This document shows, piece by piece, positions 16,878 through 26,519 of a stretch of 64,000 bases of DNA (position 1 is the first letter of the stretch; each line of letters opens with the position of its first letter). A program made the translations under genes and the position numbers. Source of the stretch: Hyphomicrobium sp. CS1BSMeth3. Its GTDB lineage: Bacteria; Pseudomonadota; Alphaproteobacteria; Rhizobiales; Hyphomicrobiaceae. The DNA lies in NCBI RefSeq assembly GCF_900117415.1, contig NZ_FPEI01000005.1, forward strand, positions 620,001 to 684,000, written 5' to 3'. The notes under the pieces are model-generated. The model was given only the letters and a program-made list of their open reading frames with translations, was not told the DNA's origin and did no database searches.

Positions 16878-16995
16878 GAGGAGCCGCCGTCGGTTGTCAG
16901 GATGCGGGAAGGATTGGCCGTAGTGCTAGACCGGAGGGCGGCATGATGCAAGGCGCGGTGCGGTATGGCGCCTGCCCGGTAGCACGGTCCGCCGC

Positions 16996-17253
16996 TCAGC
17001 TCTGCGGCGGGCCCTTCTCGACGGGATCCAGCAGGCGGTGCATGTGCACGATGAAATAGCGCATCTGGGCGTTGTCGACCGTCTTCTGGGCCGCCGCCTT
17101 CCAGGCTTTGTGAGCCTCGGCATAGTTCGGATAGATGCCGACGATGTCGAGCTTGTCGAGGTCGGTGAACTCATGCTTGGCGATGTCGGACAACTCACCC
17201 CCGAAAACGAGGTGGAGGAGCTGACGGGGCTTGGTCGAGGTCGAATCGGGCAT
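16996..17253 (-). CDS. DUF4170 protein
   Basis: 85 aa. QLLHLVFGGEL, FTDLDKLDIVGIYPNY, A.KAWKAAAQKTVDNAQMRYFIVHMHRLLDP is the whole-length pattern of DUF4170, a small soluble alphaproteobacterial family without known function. No signal peptide and no membrane segment. It lies alone between leuB and ubiA on the same strand. The N-terminal alternative starts are few, and the ATG at 17253 is well placed. Confidence 0.85.
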   Translation of the reverse strand: MPDSTSTKPRQLLHLVFGGELSDIAKHEFTDLDKLDIVGIYPNYAEAHKAWKAAAQKTVDNAQMRYFIVHMHRLLDPVEKGPPQS

Positions 17254-17518
17254 GGACGGTGCCTTCTGGGAATGGATTTAGGCCAAGAGACAATGCACAT
17301 GGCGCCATCGGCGCCAAGCCCACCATCGTTGCATTCCCCTCCCGTGGCGACCTGTTTTGGGACGCGGCTTCGCGCTTCGGCCAGCCCTTCTTAAGCCAGT
17401 TTGAAGGGAGCTGTGCGACACTGCAAGCCTCATGGCCGCGCCAAGACGGCCACGAAAGATGAGCTCAGAAGTCACTGGTTGGAGCGGTCCGGCGCCGTGC
17501 CCCTCGGCGCCGGGCCGC

Positions 17519-18484
17519 TTATCCTGCCCTGAGCGCGGCGAGCCCCATGTCGGCAAGGAAGCCGGCAAAGATCAGCCAGCCGAGGTCACGGTTCGACCTG
17601 AAGCGCTTCAGGCAGTTCTCCGGATCAGAAATATCGAGCGTCGCGACCTGCCAGGCCATGTGCGCGGCGGCAGCGGCGAGCGCGATCATGCCGATCGCCC
17701 CGACGCCCGTCATCCAGGCGGCAAGGGCCCACATGAGAACGGCGAAACCATAGAAGCCGCTGACCCAGGGCCTCGTCTGCTCGCCGAAGCGCAGCGCCGT
17801 AGACTTGAGGCCGAGCGCGAGGTCGTCCTCCTTGTCCTGATGGGCGTAGATCGTGTCATAGCCGATCGTCCATGCCACCGAGCCGAGATAGAGCACGATC
17901 GCCGGCCATTCGAGTTTGCCGCGCGCGGCCGACCAGCCGACGAGCGCGCCCCACTTGAAGGTCAGCCCGAGCACGAGCTGCGGCCAGTACGTATAGCGCT
18001 TCATGAACGGGTAGATCGCCACCAGTGCCAGCGACGAGGCGCCGAGGACGACGGTGTACCAGTTGAATTGAAGGAGCACCGCGAGGCCGATCAGGCACAG
18101 CAGGACCATGAAGAGGGCAGCGGATTTGACCGTTACCTCGCCCGAGGGGATCGGCCGGCCGCGCGTACGCGCAACGCCCGCGTCGTACTCGCGGTCGACG
18201 ATGTCATTATACGTGCAGCCGGCCCCGCGCATGACGAAGGCGCCGACCAGGAAAAGAATGACGAACCAGAGGGACGGGTAGGCCACACCGTTGGCGTGCT
18301 CGGCAAGCGCGAGCGACCACCAGCAGGGAAAAAGCAGCAGCCAGCCGCCAATCGGCCGGTCGAAGCGCGCGAGGCGCGCATAGGGCCGGAACCACGCCGG
18401 CGCGTAGCGGTGCACCCAGTTGTCAGGCGGCGCATCGGGGACGGTCGGAGCGTTGAGCGTATGGGGCTGCATGGGCCAAGTCAC
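17519..18484 (-). CDS. ubiA: 4-hydroxybenzoate octaprenyltransferase
   Basis: 321 aa integral membrane prenyltransferase that joins the polyprenyl tail to 4-hydroxybenzoate in ubiquinone synthesis. Both Asp-rich Mg-diphosphate motifs are intact: NDIVDREYD at 93-101 and DTIYAHQD at 210-217. The spaced aromatic and Leu-rich segments predict eight or nine helices. The extra N-terminus before the RPYARLARFDRPIG region (about 30 residues) is a usual alphaproteobacterial extension. Start may be 18484 or the ATG at 18472 (MQPHTL). Confidence 0.94.
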   Translation of the reverse strand: MTWPMQPHTLNAPTVPDAPPDNWVHRYAPAWFRPYARLARFDRPIGGWLLLFPCWWSLALAEHANGVAYPSLWFVILFLVGAFVMRGAGCTYNDIVDREYDAGVARTRGRPIPSGEVTVKSAALFMVLLCLIGLAVLLQFNWYTVVLGASSLALVAIYPFMKRYTYWPQLVLGLTFKWGALVGWSAARGKLEWPAIVLYLGSVAWTIGYDTIYAHQDKEDDLALGLKSTALRFGEQTRPWVSGFYGFAVLMWALAAWMTGVGAIGMIALAAAAAHMAWQVATLDISDPENCLKRFRSNRDLGWLIFAGFLADMGLAALRAG

Positions 18485-18552
18485 GTTCGCATCTGTTCAG
18501 GCAATCTTATGCGCGATCGGGGCGGCGGAGGCGAACCATTTTGCCGCGATAC

Positions 18553-21030
18553 TCATGTTCCGCGCGGCTTGGCGCGGCTCGTCGGTGCGGCGGCGCGCGG
18601 ATCCTCAGGCCAGAGGTGCTTCGGATAGCGCCCGCGCATCTCCGAGCGGACGTCGGCCCATGACCCCGCCCAGAAGCCTGGCAGATCTCGTGTGATCTGG
18701 ATCGGGCGATGGGCCGGCGAAAGCAGGTGCAGGGTCAAGGGCAGACGACCATCGGCAATGGCCGGATGTGCGGCGAGACCGAACAGCTCCTGGACGCGAA
18801 TGGCCAGAATGGGGGCGCCTTCGCTCTCGTAGTCGATGGCATGGCGGTTGCCGGTCGGCGCGGTGAAGTGGGTCGGCGCCAGCTCGTCGAGGCGTTGCCG
18901 CGCGCCCCAAGGGATCAGCGCATCGAGTGCGCTACCGAGCAGATCCGCATTGATATCCGCGAGTGAAGTTGCGCTACCGAGGAATGGCGCGAGCCAGCCC
19001 TCGGCTGTGGCGGCAAGTGCGGCATCCGAGAGATCAGGCCAATCGTTTGCGGCCCCGGCGGCGCTAACGAAAGCGACGCGGGCGCGCAACTGTTGCTGAG
19101 CCTTGCTCCACGGCAGGCGCTCAATGCCCATCCTGGCGATGCCGCGTGCGAGAACGGCGGCAATCTCGGGACCGGGCTTCGTCGGACGCGGCTCCGAGCG
19201 CAGCGTGATGGCGCCGAGCCGCTCCGTGCGCCGTGAACGAACGGCTGCAATCGCCGGCTCGAAGTCACTGGCCTCCGACAGCACAATGCGATCGGCAGCC
19301 ATTGCGCGGATCCCGGCCTCATCGGTTGCCGCCGCGAGCAGGATGCGCGCCCGTGCAGCCGCGCCGGCGACCTCCGCGACGACGAGAAAAGGCGCGAGCG
19401 CCAGCGGATCGGCTGCATCCAGCGCCGCCGCCCGCCCGTTCGCCAGCAGGTACTGGCCCGATGCGCCGCGCGCCATGGCAAGCCGCTCGGGATAGGCGAG
19501 CGCGAGGAGCGCCGCGGTCGATGCCGGGCCGCGTGCGGTCGTGCGCAGATCGCTCTCGGCCTCCTTGGCCCAATTGCGGGCGAGCGCACGCATGTCGCTC
19601 GCGCGACGCGAACGATCGCGCGCGAAGGCGGCGAGGCGCTGGTCGAGATCCGTGGCATTGCCGCCAAGGCTGCGCTCGACGAGCACCGCCGCGATGTGAG
19701 CTGCGCGCGCAGCCTCGCCCATGTCCGCGGCGGCGACGATCATGCGCGCGAGGCGCGGCGGCAGGGGCAAGCGGCGTAAATGATGCCCGGCTTCCGTCAG
19801 CTTGCCCTGGGCATCGAGCGCACCGATCGTGACGAGCTCCTCGCGCGCCGCAGCCAAAGCGCCTGCCGGCGGGGGATCGAGCCACGAGAGCGTCATCGGA
19901 TCGGTGACGCCCCAGGCCGCGCAATCCAGCAGCAGGCCCGAGAGGTCCGCGGCCCTGATCTCCGGCGCGCGGAAAGGCAACAGGCCCGCCGTCTGCGGCT
20001 CATCCCAGAGGCGCAGACAGACGCCGGGCTCCGTGCGGCCGGCGCGGCCACGCCGCTGATCTGCTGACGCCCGCGAAACACGCTGCGTCTCGAGGCGCGT
20101 GATGCCGACATCCGGCTCGTAACGGGGCACACGTTCGAGCCCACTGTCGACGACGACGCGCACGCCGTCGATGGTGATCGAGGTCTCGGCAATGGAGGTC
20201 GCCAGCACGACCTTGCGCTTGCCCGGCGGGGCCGGCTCGATGGCGCGAGCCTGCGTGCGGGCATCGAGAGCGCCGAACAATTGCACCACATCCACATCGG
20301 GCGGTAGCGGGCCCTCGCTGAGCCGCTCGGCCGTGCGCGTGATCTCGCCCTGCCCCGGCAGAAACGCGAGGACGGAGCCGGCTTCGCTCGCGAGAGCCGA
20401 GCGGATGGCGTCCGCCATCCTCGCCTCGATGCGGGCCCCGGTCTCCTGTCCGAGATAGCGCGTCTCGACAGGAAAGGCGCGGCCTTCGCTCGTGATGACC
20501 GGCGCGCCTTCGCCGAGAAGCTGCGCGACGCGCGCGCCATCGAGCGTCGCGGACATGATGAGAATACGCAGATCCTCGCGCAAGCCTGCACGCGCATCGA
20601 GGGCGAGGGCGAGCCCGAGATCCGCATCGAGCGAGCGCTCGTGGAACTCGTCGAACAGAACGGCGCCGATACCCGTGAGCTCCGGATCCGCGAGGATCAG
20701 TCGCGTGAAGACACCTTCGGTGACAACCTCGATGCGGGTCCGAGGACCAACGCGCGTATCGAGGCGTGCGCGCAGACCGACGCGCTCGCCGACCTTCTCG
20801 CCGAGCAGGAATGCCATGCGCTCCGCCGCCGCGCGGGCTGCGAGACGGCGCGGCTCCAATACGAGGATCTTGCGGCCCGCGAGCCACGGCGCATCGAGAA
20901 GGGCCAGCGGCACGCGCGTGGTCTTGCCGGCTCCCGGAGGCGCGACGAGAACAGCCGATGTGCCCGAGGAGAGCGCGCTCGCAATCTCGGGCAGCACATG
21001 CTCGATCGGCAGATCAGATGCGTGCGGCAT
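18553..21030 (-). CDS. hrpB: ATP-dependent helicase HrpB
   Basis: 825 aa, DExH/RHA superfamily 2 helicase. Walker A GAGKTT at 33-38, the DEFH box at 127-130, SAT, an SIAETSITIDGV segment and the arginine-finger motif QRRGRAGR are all present, followed by the HA2-like and HrpB C-terminal domains. HrpB is widespread and probably remodels RNA, but its bacterial role is poorly defined. An in-frame GTG at 21054 would add 8 residues; I prefer the ATG at 21030 which begins MPHASDLP. It starts 28 bp after the RND permease stop, so the two are likely in one transcript, although no functional link is obvious. Confidence 0.92.
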   Translation of the reverse strand: MPHASDLPIEHVLPEIASALSSGTSAVLVAPPGAGKTTRVPLALLDAPWLAGRKILVLEPRRLAARAAAERMAFLLGEKVGERVGLRARLDTRVGPRTRIEVVTEGVFTRLILADPELTGIGAVLFDEFHERSLDADLGLALALDARAGLREDLRILIMSATLDGARVAQLLGEGAPVITSEGRAFPVETRYLGQETGARIEARMADAIRSALASEAGSVLAFLPGQGEITRTAERLSEGPLPPDVDVVQLFGALDARTQARAIEPAPPGKRKVVLATSIAETSITIDGVRVVVDSGLERVPRYEPDVGITRLETQRVSRASADQRRGRAGRTEPGVCLRLWDEPQTAGLLPFRAPEIRAADLSGLLLDCAAWGVTDPMTLSWLDPPPAGALAAAREELVTIGALDAQGKLTEAGHHLRRLPLPPRLARMIVAAADMGEAARAAHIAAVLVERSLGGNATDLDQRLAAFARDRSRRASDMRALARNWAKEAESDLRTTARGPASTAALLALAYPERLAMARGASGQYLLANGRAAALDAADPLALAPFLVVAEVAGAAARARILLAAATDEAGIRAMAADRIVLSEASDFEPAIAAVRSRRTERLGAITLRSEPRPTKPGPEIAAVLARGIARMGIERLPWSKAQQQLRARVAFVSAAGAANDWPDLSDAALAATAEGWLAPFLGSATSLADINADLLGSALDALIPWGARQRLDELAPTHFTAPTGNRHAIDYESEGAPILAIRVQELFGLAAHPAIADGRLPLTLHLLSPAHRPIQITRDLPGFWAGSWADVRSEMRGRYPKHLWPEDPRAAAPTSRAKPRGT

Positions 21031-21057
21031 CGGTCCGTTGTTCGCCGAACACACGCC

Positions 21058-24000
21058 CTATTCGGCGGGCGTTACCGAGGCGGCCCCGTGCCCGCTCGGA
21101 CCCGCGCGCCGTCCCCGCCGCCACTCCGTGAGCTTGCGGATGACGATGTAGAACACCGGCGTGAAGACGAGGCCGAAGAGCGTGACCCCGATCATGCCCC
21201 AGAACACGGCAATGCCGAGGGCCTGGCGCATCTCGTAGCCGGCGCCCGTTGCCATATAGAGCGGCACAACGCCGAGCGTGAAGGCGAGCGAGGTCATGAT
21301 GATGGGCCTGAGGCGCATACGGCACGCCTCCACCGTGGCCTCCACGATATTCTTGCCCATTTCCTCCTGCTGACGCGCGAACTCGACGATGAGGATCGCG
21401 TTCTTGGACGCGAGGCCGATCAGCACGACAAAGGATATCTGCGTGAGGATGTTGATCTCCTTCCCTTCCATCCACACGCCGAAGGTCGCCGCGAGCAGAC
21501 ACATCGGCACGATGAGGATGATCGAGAAGGGCAGCGCCCAGCTCTCATACTGGGCGGCGAGCGCCAGGAACACGAAGAGGACCGACAGCGCGAAGATGAT
21601 GTAGCCGGTCCGGCCGGCCTTCTTCTCCTGATAGGAAAGATCCGTCCATTCGAAAGTCACGCCCGGCGGGAGTGCTTCGGCTGCGATCTTCTGCATGATG
21701 TCGAGCGCCTGCCCGGAGGACACGCCAGGGGCCGCCGTACCGTTGATCTCGACGGTCGGGAACAGGTTGTAGCGCGGCACGCGCTCGGGGCCGGATATTT
21801 CGCGGAACGTGACGAGCGAGCCGAGCGGCACCATCTGGCCGTCGGCATTGCGCACGCGGATGCGCGAGACGTTGTCGGGATCGGCACGGAAGCCCGCGTC
21901 AGCCTGCACGACGAGCTTGTAGGGCCGCCCGAACATATTGAAGTCGTTGACGTAGGCCGAGCCCATGTAGACGCGCAGCGCCTCGAATATGGTGCCGACA
22001 GGAACGCGCAGCATCTGCGCCTTCACGCGATCGACATCGACGAAGACCTGCGGCGTCGAGATCTGGAACGTGCTGAAGATATTGGAGATGCCCGGTGTCT
22101 GGCGCGCGCGCTCGATGAGATCCTGCGACGCCTTGTAGAGCGTCGCCGACCCCAGCGCCTGGCGGTCCTGCAGGCGCATGGAGAAGCCGCTCGCATTGCC
22201 CATGCCGCGCACGGCCGGCGGCACGAAAACGAGCACCTGCGCATCCTTGATCACGGCAAGGCGATTGCGGATGTCGCTGGTCATGGAATCGATGGTCAGG
22301 CCCAGCCTGTCGCGCTCGTCGTGATCCTCGAGCACGCTGAAGAGCGCTGCGGCATTCGAAGAGTTCGAGAATGTCGCACCGGATCGTCCGACGAAGCCCG
22401 ACGTGTGCTTGTAGCCGGGTGTCGAGAGGATGATATCGTTGGCTTCCTTGAAGACCTCGTTGGTGCGCTCGATCGAGGCGCCCGGCGGAAGCGTCATGGA
22501 AATGGTGACGATGCCGCGGTCGGTCGCCGGAATGAAGCCCGTCGGCGTCGCCATGACGAGCATGACCGAGCCGGCCATCAACCCTGCATAGACCAGAAGC
22601 ATGATGGGCGCGGTCCACGACAGGCCGCGCACGAAGTGCCCGTAGCCCCGCTCCAGCGCCCCGAAACCGCGATTGAACAGTCCGAAGCCCGCGTGCACGG
22701 GCCACATGACGATCTCGCCGACCGACTTGCGGCGATGGTGCGCCGCATCGTGATCTTCATGCGGCTTGAAGAGCCGGGCGCAGAGCGACGGTGAGAGCGT
22801 CAGCGAGACGAACACCGAAATGATCGTCGCCGTTGCGATGGTGACGGCGAACTGCCGGAAGAACGCGCCCGTGATGCCGCCGACGAAGGCCGATGGCACG
22901 AACACGGCGACGAGCACGAGGGCGATGGCGATCAGGGCGGCACCGACCTCGTCCATGGTGGCGCGCGCGGCCTCCATGGGCGAGAGGCCCTCTCGCAATC
23001 GGCGTTCCACGTTCTCGACCACGACGATCGCGTCATCGACGACGATGCCGACCGAGAGCACGAGACCGAACAACGTGAGCGAATTGATGGAATAGCCGAG
23101 GGCCAACATCACGGCGCATGTTCCGATCAACGAGATCGGGATCGCCAGCAGGGGGACGAGCGTCGCGCGCCATGTCTGGAGGAAGATGATGATCACCAGC
23201 ACGACCAGTGCGATCGCCTCCAGGATCGTCTTCATGAGCGCTTTAATCGAGACCTCGATGAACTCGGTCGGATTGTAGATGATCCGATACTCGAGGCCCT
23301 TCGGGAAGTTCGGCGCGATCTGGGCCATGGTGTCCTTGACCACGCTCGCCGTCTTCAACGCGTCACTGCCGGGCGCCTGGGTCACGGCGAGCACGGTCGC
23401 CGGGACGCGGTCCATGTAGCCGTACGTGTTGTAGGAGATAGCGCCGAGCTCGACGCGCGCTGCATCCTTGAGCTTCACCGTGCGCCCGTCGGCGCCGGTC
23501 TTGATGACGATCTCCTCGAACTCGCGCGCATCGAGAAGGCGACCGCGAAGCTGCAGCGACTGCTCGAAGGCGCCCTGATTGGGCATTGGCGGCTCGCCGA
23601 TGGAGCCGCCCGCGACCTGGACGTTCTGCTGACGTAGCGCGCCCAGGATTTCCTCGGCGGTGAGGTTCAGCGCCGCGATCCGTTCAGGATCGAGCCAGAC
23701 GCGCATGGAGTATTCGCGCGCGCCGAACGCGTTGACCTCGCCGACGCCTGGAATGCGGGCGAGTACGTCACGCACGTTCAGCAGGGCGTAGTTCGAGATG
23801 TAGACTTGATCATATGTGCTGTCGGGCGACACCATGTGCACGACGAGCAGGAGGTCGGGCGAGTTCTTGCGCACCTGCACGCCGGATCGGCGCACTTCCT
23901 CCGGCAGGCGCGGCTCGGCCGCGGCGACGCGGTTCTGCACGAGCACCTGCGCCTTGTCGATGTCGTAGCCGACGTCGAAGGTCACGGTGATCGACATCGT

Positions 24001-24264
24001 GCCTTGCTGCGTCGACTGGGAGTACATGTAGATCATCCCGTCGACGCCGTTGATCTCCTGCTCGATCACGGCAGCGACGGTATCGGCGACGGTCTGGGCG
24101 CCGGCACCGGGATAGGTTGCGGACACGGTGATCGTCGGTGGGGAGATCTCGGGGAACTGGGTGACCGGCAGCCCCATGTAGGCAATGCCGCCGACGATCG
24201 TGATGAAGAGCGAGACGACGGCGGCGAAGATCGGCCGATCGATGAAGAACCTGCTGATGGGCAT
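21058..24264 (-). CDS. RND family multidrug efflux permease (HAE1, AcrB/MexF-like)
   Basis: 1068 aa with the typical layout of twelve membrane helices and two large periplasmic loops. It begins MPISRFFIDRPIFA. The proton-relay helix 4 has GIVVDDAIVVVENVER with the paired aspartates, and the N-terminal half contains GGSIGEPP in the drug-binding domain. It should export hydrophobic compounds using the proton gradient with a membrane fusion protein and an outer membrane channel. Neither partner gene is next to it, and no TetR or MarR-type regulator is seen, so it is an orphan permease here. The C-terminus has a short cytoplasmic tail. Confidence 0.92.
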   Translation of the reverse strand: MPISRFFIDRPIFAAVVSLFITIVGGIAYMGLPVTQFPEISPPTITVSATYPGAGAQTVADTVAAVIEQEINGVDGMIYMYSQSTQQGTMSITVTFDVGYDIDKAQVLVQNRVAAAEPRLPEEVRRSGVQVRKNSPDLLLVVHMVSPDSTYDQVYISNYALLNVRDVLARIPGVGEVNAFGAREYSMRVWLDPERIAALNLTAEEILGALRQQNVQVAGGSIGEPPMPNQGAFEQSLQLRGRLLDAREFEEIVIKTGADGRTVKLKDAARVELGAISYNTYGYMDRVPATVLAVTQAPGSDALKTASVVKDTMAQIAPNFPKGLEYRIIYNPTEFIEVSIKALMKTILEAIALVVLVIIIFLQTWRATLVPLLAIPISLIGTCAVMLALGYSINSLTLFGLVLSVGIVVDDAIVVVENVERRLREGLSPMEAARATMDEVGAALIAIALVLVAVFVPSAFVGGITGAFFRQFAVTIATATIISVFVSLTLSPSLCARLFKPHEDHDAAHHRRKSVGEIVMWPVHAGFGLFNRGFGALERGYGHFVRGLSWTAPIMLLVYAGLMAGSVMLVMATPTGFIPATDRGIVTISMTLPPGASIERTNEVFKEANDIILSTPGYKHTSGFVGRSGATFSNSSNAAALFSVLEDHDERDRLGLTIDSMTSDIRNRLAVIKDAQVLVFVPPAVRGMGNASGFSMRLQDRQALGSATLYKASQDLIERARQTPGISNIFSTFQISTPQVFVDVDRVKAQMLRVPVGTIFEALRVYMGSAYVNDFNMFGRPYKLVVQADAGFRADPDNVSRIRVRNADGQMVPLGSLVTFREISGPERVPRYNLFPTVEINGTAAPGVSSGQALDIMQKIAAEALPPGVTFEWTDLSYQEKKAGRTGYIIFALSVLFVFLALAAQYESWALPFSIILIVPMCLLAATFGVWMEGKEINILTQISFVVLIGLASKNAILIVEFARQQEEMGKNIVEATVEACRMRLRPIIMTSLAFTLGVVPLYMATGAGYEMRQALGIAVFWGMIGVTLFGLVFTPVFYIVIRKLTEWRRGRRAGPSGHGAASVTPAE

Positions 24265-24354
24265 TCAGGAAGCACCCCGTCTATCGGCCGGGGCCGTGGC
24301 GGGCCTCCGAGCACCGTCGTGCCCAATACCTTGGGCGGAAACACGGAACTGTTA

Positions 24355-24373
24355 GCACGCCGCGGCGGCGTGC
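24355..24373. repeat. Perfect short palindrome upstream of the RND gene
   Basis: GCACGCCGC and its complement around a single G, lying 91 bp upstream of the RND start and 49 bp downstream of the HAD stop. Could be an operator or a weak transcription stop; no U run follows. Confidence 0.4.
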
Positions 24374-24421
24374 GCACCTTAAGGCATAGGACCTCGATGG
24401 GGTTTCTTCAGGCAGGCTGCC

Positions 24422-25285
24422 TCACCAGGCGAGGTGAACCATCGCTGCCACTGGGCGAGGGGCCGGCGGCGCCAGCAGATCGGCCAGACGGACGGGGTCG
24501 ATAGCGCCGTTGGCCATGACGTCCTCGCGATGCAGGCCACCGGCGATGAGCAGCGCATCGACGCCAGCCCCTTCGGCCGATGCAAGGTCGGTCCGGATGG
24601 CATCGCCGATGCCGAGAACCTGGGAGGGATCCACCGGCCCGCCCAGCAGCTTGGCAGCGCGCTGAAGTGCCGTTCGATACGCGATCGGATGGGGTTTGCC
24701 GGCCCAGAATACCGGCCCGCCCCGCTCCTCATAGAGCGCAGCGATGGCTCCGGCGCAGGGCAGGAGGTCATCGCCGACGTGAACGGCAAGATCCGGATTG
24801 GCGCAGATGAACGGCAGGCGCCGCTCGAGAGCCTGTTCGAGCAGGGGGAGATAGACTTCAGGCTGCTCATGGCGATCGCGGTTGAGGCCGGTGCAGACGA
24901 TGGCCTCGGCCTCATCGATGGGCGCGTGCGGCCCCGGCAGGCCCTCGAAAAAGGCGCTGTCCCGTCTTTCCGGGCCAATGCGATAGAGGCGCCTGTAGCC
25001 GGCTTCAGCGATGTGCGTAAGCGCGATGTCGCCGGAGGTTACGATGTCATCCCACACCTCGCGGACCACCGCCTTTTCGTCGAGCAGGTGGGCGACCGAC
25101 GGTCCCGGGCGCGGCGCATTGGACACCAGAACGACCGTGCCGCCCGCCTTGCGAAACCGTGGCAGCGCATCGTTTGCGCCCGGATAGGCCCTGATGCCAT
25201 CGTGGACGACGCCCCAGACGTCGCACAGCAGCACGCGATAGCGCTCGAGAAGCGGTCCGGCGCGCTCGATGATCGGAATGGTCAT
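24422..25285 (-). CDS. HAD-type hydrolase, TIGR01459-like (NagD/CbbY-type sugar phosphatase group)
   Basis: 287 aa. The nucleophile motif is CDVWGVVHDG with Asp22, followed by the Ser/Thr motif in VLVSNAPRPG, Lys in WAGKPHP and the distal acid motif GIGDAIRTD. This matches the TIGR01459 branch of class IIA HAD hydrolases, annotated as sugar phosphatases of unknown substrate. There is no signal peptide. On the minus strand it precedes the RND permease with a 157 bp gap containing a palindrome. It is divergent from the first acyltransferase gene. Confidence 0.85.
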   Translation of the reverse strand: MTIPIIERAGPLLERYRVLLCDVWGVVHDGIRAYPGANDALPRFRKAGGTVVLVSNAPRPGPSVAHLLDEKAVVREVWDDIVTSGDIALTHIAEAGYRRLYRIGPERRDSAFFEGLPGPHAPIDEAEAIVCTGLNRDRHEQPEVYLPLLEQALERRLPFICANPDLAVHVGDDLLPCAGAIAALYEERGGPVFWAGKPHPIAYRTALQRAAKLLGGPVDPSQVLGIGDAIRTDLASAEGAGVDALLIAGGLHREDVMANGAIDPVRLADLLAPPAPRPVAAMVHLAW

Positions 25286-25606
25286 GTCTGTTGCGGAGAT
25301 ACCAGATGGATTGTTGCGGCGAAAGCACGCCCGTTAGTCTCTGCGGCGGCTCGGCTGGCCAGCATTTCCTGATGCGGCCGCGGAGACATAGTGACATGTA
25401 ATTCGTTCATGTGACACCGCCAAAACCCACTGTTGTGGCACTGCGAAGGGTTGACGCGGCTGCCGCCTCGGCCCCATTCGGTCGCGAAAGTCCTGGCCCG
25501 AAATTCTCGGAGGTCAGCCCCGAGCACACGGGGTGGCCGCCCAGATACTAGGGCGCCATGCGCTTCGCCATCCTGAACAAGGGCGAACCCGGAGCGTCGG
25601 AGCCTC
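25286..25606. other. Divergent intergenic region
   Basis: About 320 bp between the HAD gene (minus) and the first acyltransferase gene (plus). It must carry both promoters. A TTGACG at 25453-25458 is a candidate plus-strand -35 box, but I see no matching -10. The short frames inside have no convincing start signals. No repeat or RNA gene recognised. Confidence 0.3.
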
Positions 25607-26515
25607 ATGAACGCGCTGCTCAGGGATCTTCGCTATCGGTTGGAGTACGCGGTGCTGCGGCTCCTCGTTGGGCTCGTGCGCCTCATGCCCCTCGATACGG
25701 CGGCGAACCTCTCGGCCTGGGCATGGCAGAAGATCGCACCGCGCAGTCGGCGGCGCCATGAGCGGGCCCTGGCCAACCTCGCCATCGCCTTCCCGGAAAA
25801 GAGCGAGGCGGAGCGGGAGGCCATCGCCCGCGCCATGTGGGGGAACCTCGGGCGCGTCATGGCCGAGACCATGCAAATCGACAGGCTCATCAGCGAGCCG
25901 GATCGCATCGAGATCCTGAATCAGCAGGTTTTTTCCCGTTACAAGGACAAGCTCGGCCCGGCCATCGGCGTCTCGTTGCACATGGGCAACTGGGAGCTTG
26001 CAATTTGGCCACTGACCGTCGCGGGCGCCAATCCGGCGGCCGTCTACCGTAGTGTGAACAACCCTTATGTCGACGCTTTCCTGAGGCGCCAGCGCAAGGA
26101 CCTCTATCCTGCCGGCCTGCTCGGAAAGGGGCGGATCGACGGGAGCCCGGAGGAAGGTCAAAAAACCGCGCGCATCATCATGGATTTCGTGCGCAAGGGG
26201 GGAAGACTCGGTTTGGTCTGTGATCTCTACGACAAATATGGCATGCCGGTGCCGTTCTTCGGCCAACTGGCGCCCTCGGTCGTCATCCCGGCCATGATTG
26301 CTCGCCGCGTCGGCGCGCGCATCTGGCTCGCTCGATGTCTGCGTGTCGGCAATCAGAGCCGTTTCACCATCGATATCAAAGAGCTCAAGGTGCCGCGTAC
26401 GGCAAGCCAGGCCGAAGACGTGAAGTGGATCACGACGAAGATGCAGAGCGAGTTCGAGGCTTGGGTCCGGGAAGCGCCCGAGCAGTGGATGTGGTCCAAC
26501 AGGCGGTGGTCCTAA
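25607..26515 (+). CDS. Lysophospholipid acyltransferase family (LpxL/HtrB-like), copy 1
   Basis: 302 aa. An N-terminal membrane anchor precedes the acyltransferase domain. The catalytic H-x4-E motif is HMGNWE at 125-130. Other family marks are VNNPY (acceptor region), GRLGLVCDLYDK and the C-terminal EQWMW. It should add a secondary acyl chain to lipid A or a related lipid, using acyl-ACP or acyl-CoA on the cytoplasmic face of the inner membrane. The second copy follows after 4 bp; together they suggest two acylation steps or two acceptors. CGGAGCCTC lies before the ATG. Confidence 0.88.
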   Translation: MNALLRDLRYRLEYAVLRLLVGLVRLMPLDTAANLSAWAWQKIAPRSRRRHERALANLAIAFPEKSEAEREAIARAMWGNLGRVMAETMQIDRLISEPDRIEILNQQVFSRYKDKLGPAIGVSLHMGNWELAIWPLTVAGANPAAVYRSVNNPYVDAFLRRQRKDLYPAGLLGKGRIDGSPEEGQKTARIIMDFVRKGGRLGLVCDLYDKYGMPVPFFGQLAPSVVIPAMIARRVGARIWLARCLRVGNQSRFTIDIKELKVPRTASQAEDVKWITTKMQSEFEAWVREAPEQWMWSNRRWS

Positions 26516-26519
26516 AGGA

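Noticed and set aside
14862-16946. 694-codon frame opposite the hydrolase and leuB
   Set aside because: It crosses two real genes and has no recognisable domain.
20641-22794. 717-codon frame opposite hrpB and the RND permease
   Set aside because: It spans two real genes and the product looks like antisense low-complexity sequence.
25558-25761. 67-codon frame before the first acyltransferase
   Set aside because: It overlaps the acyltransferase start in another frame and has no supporting signals.
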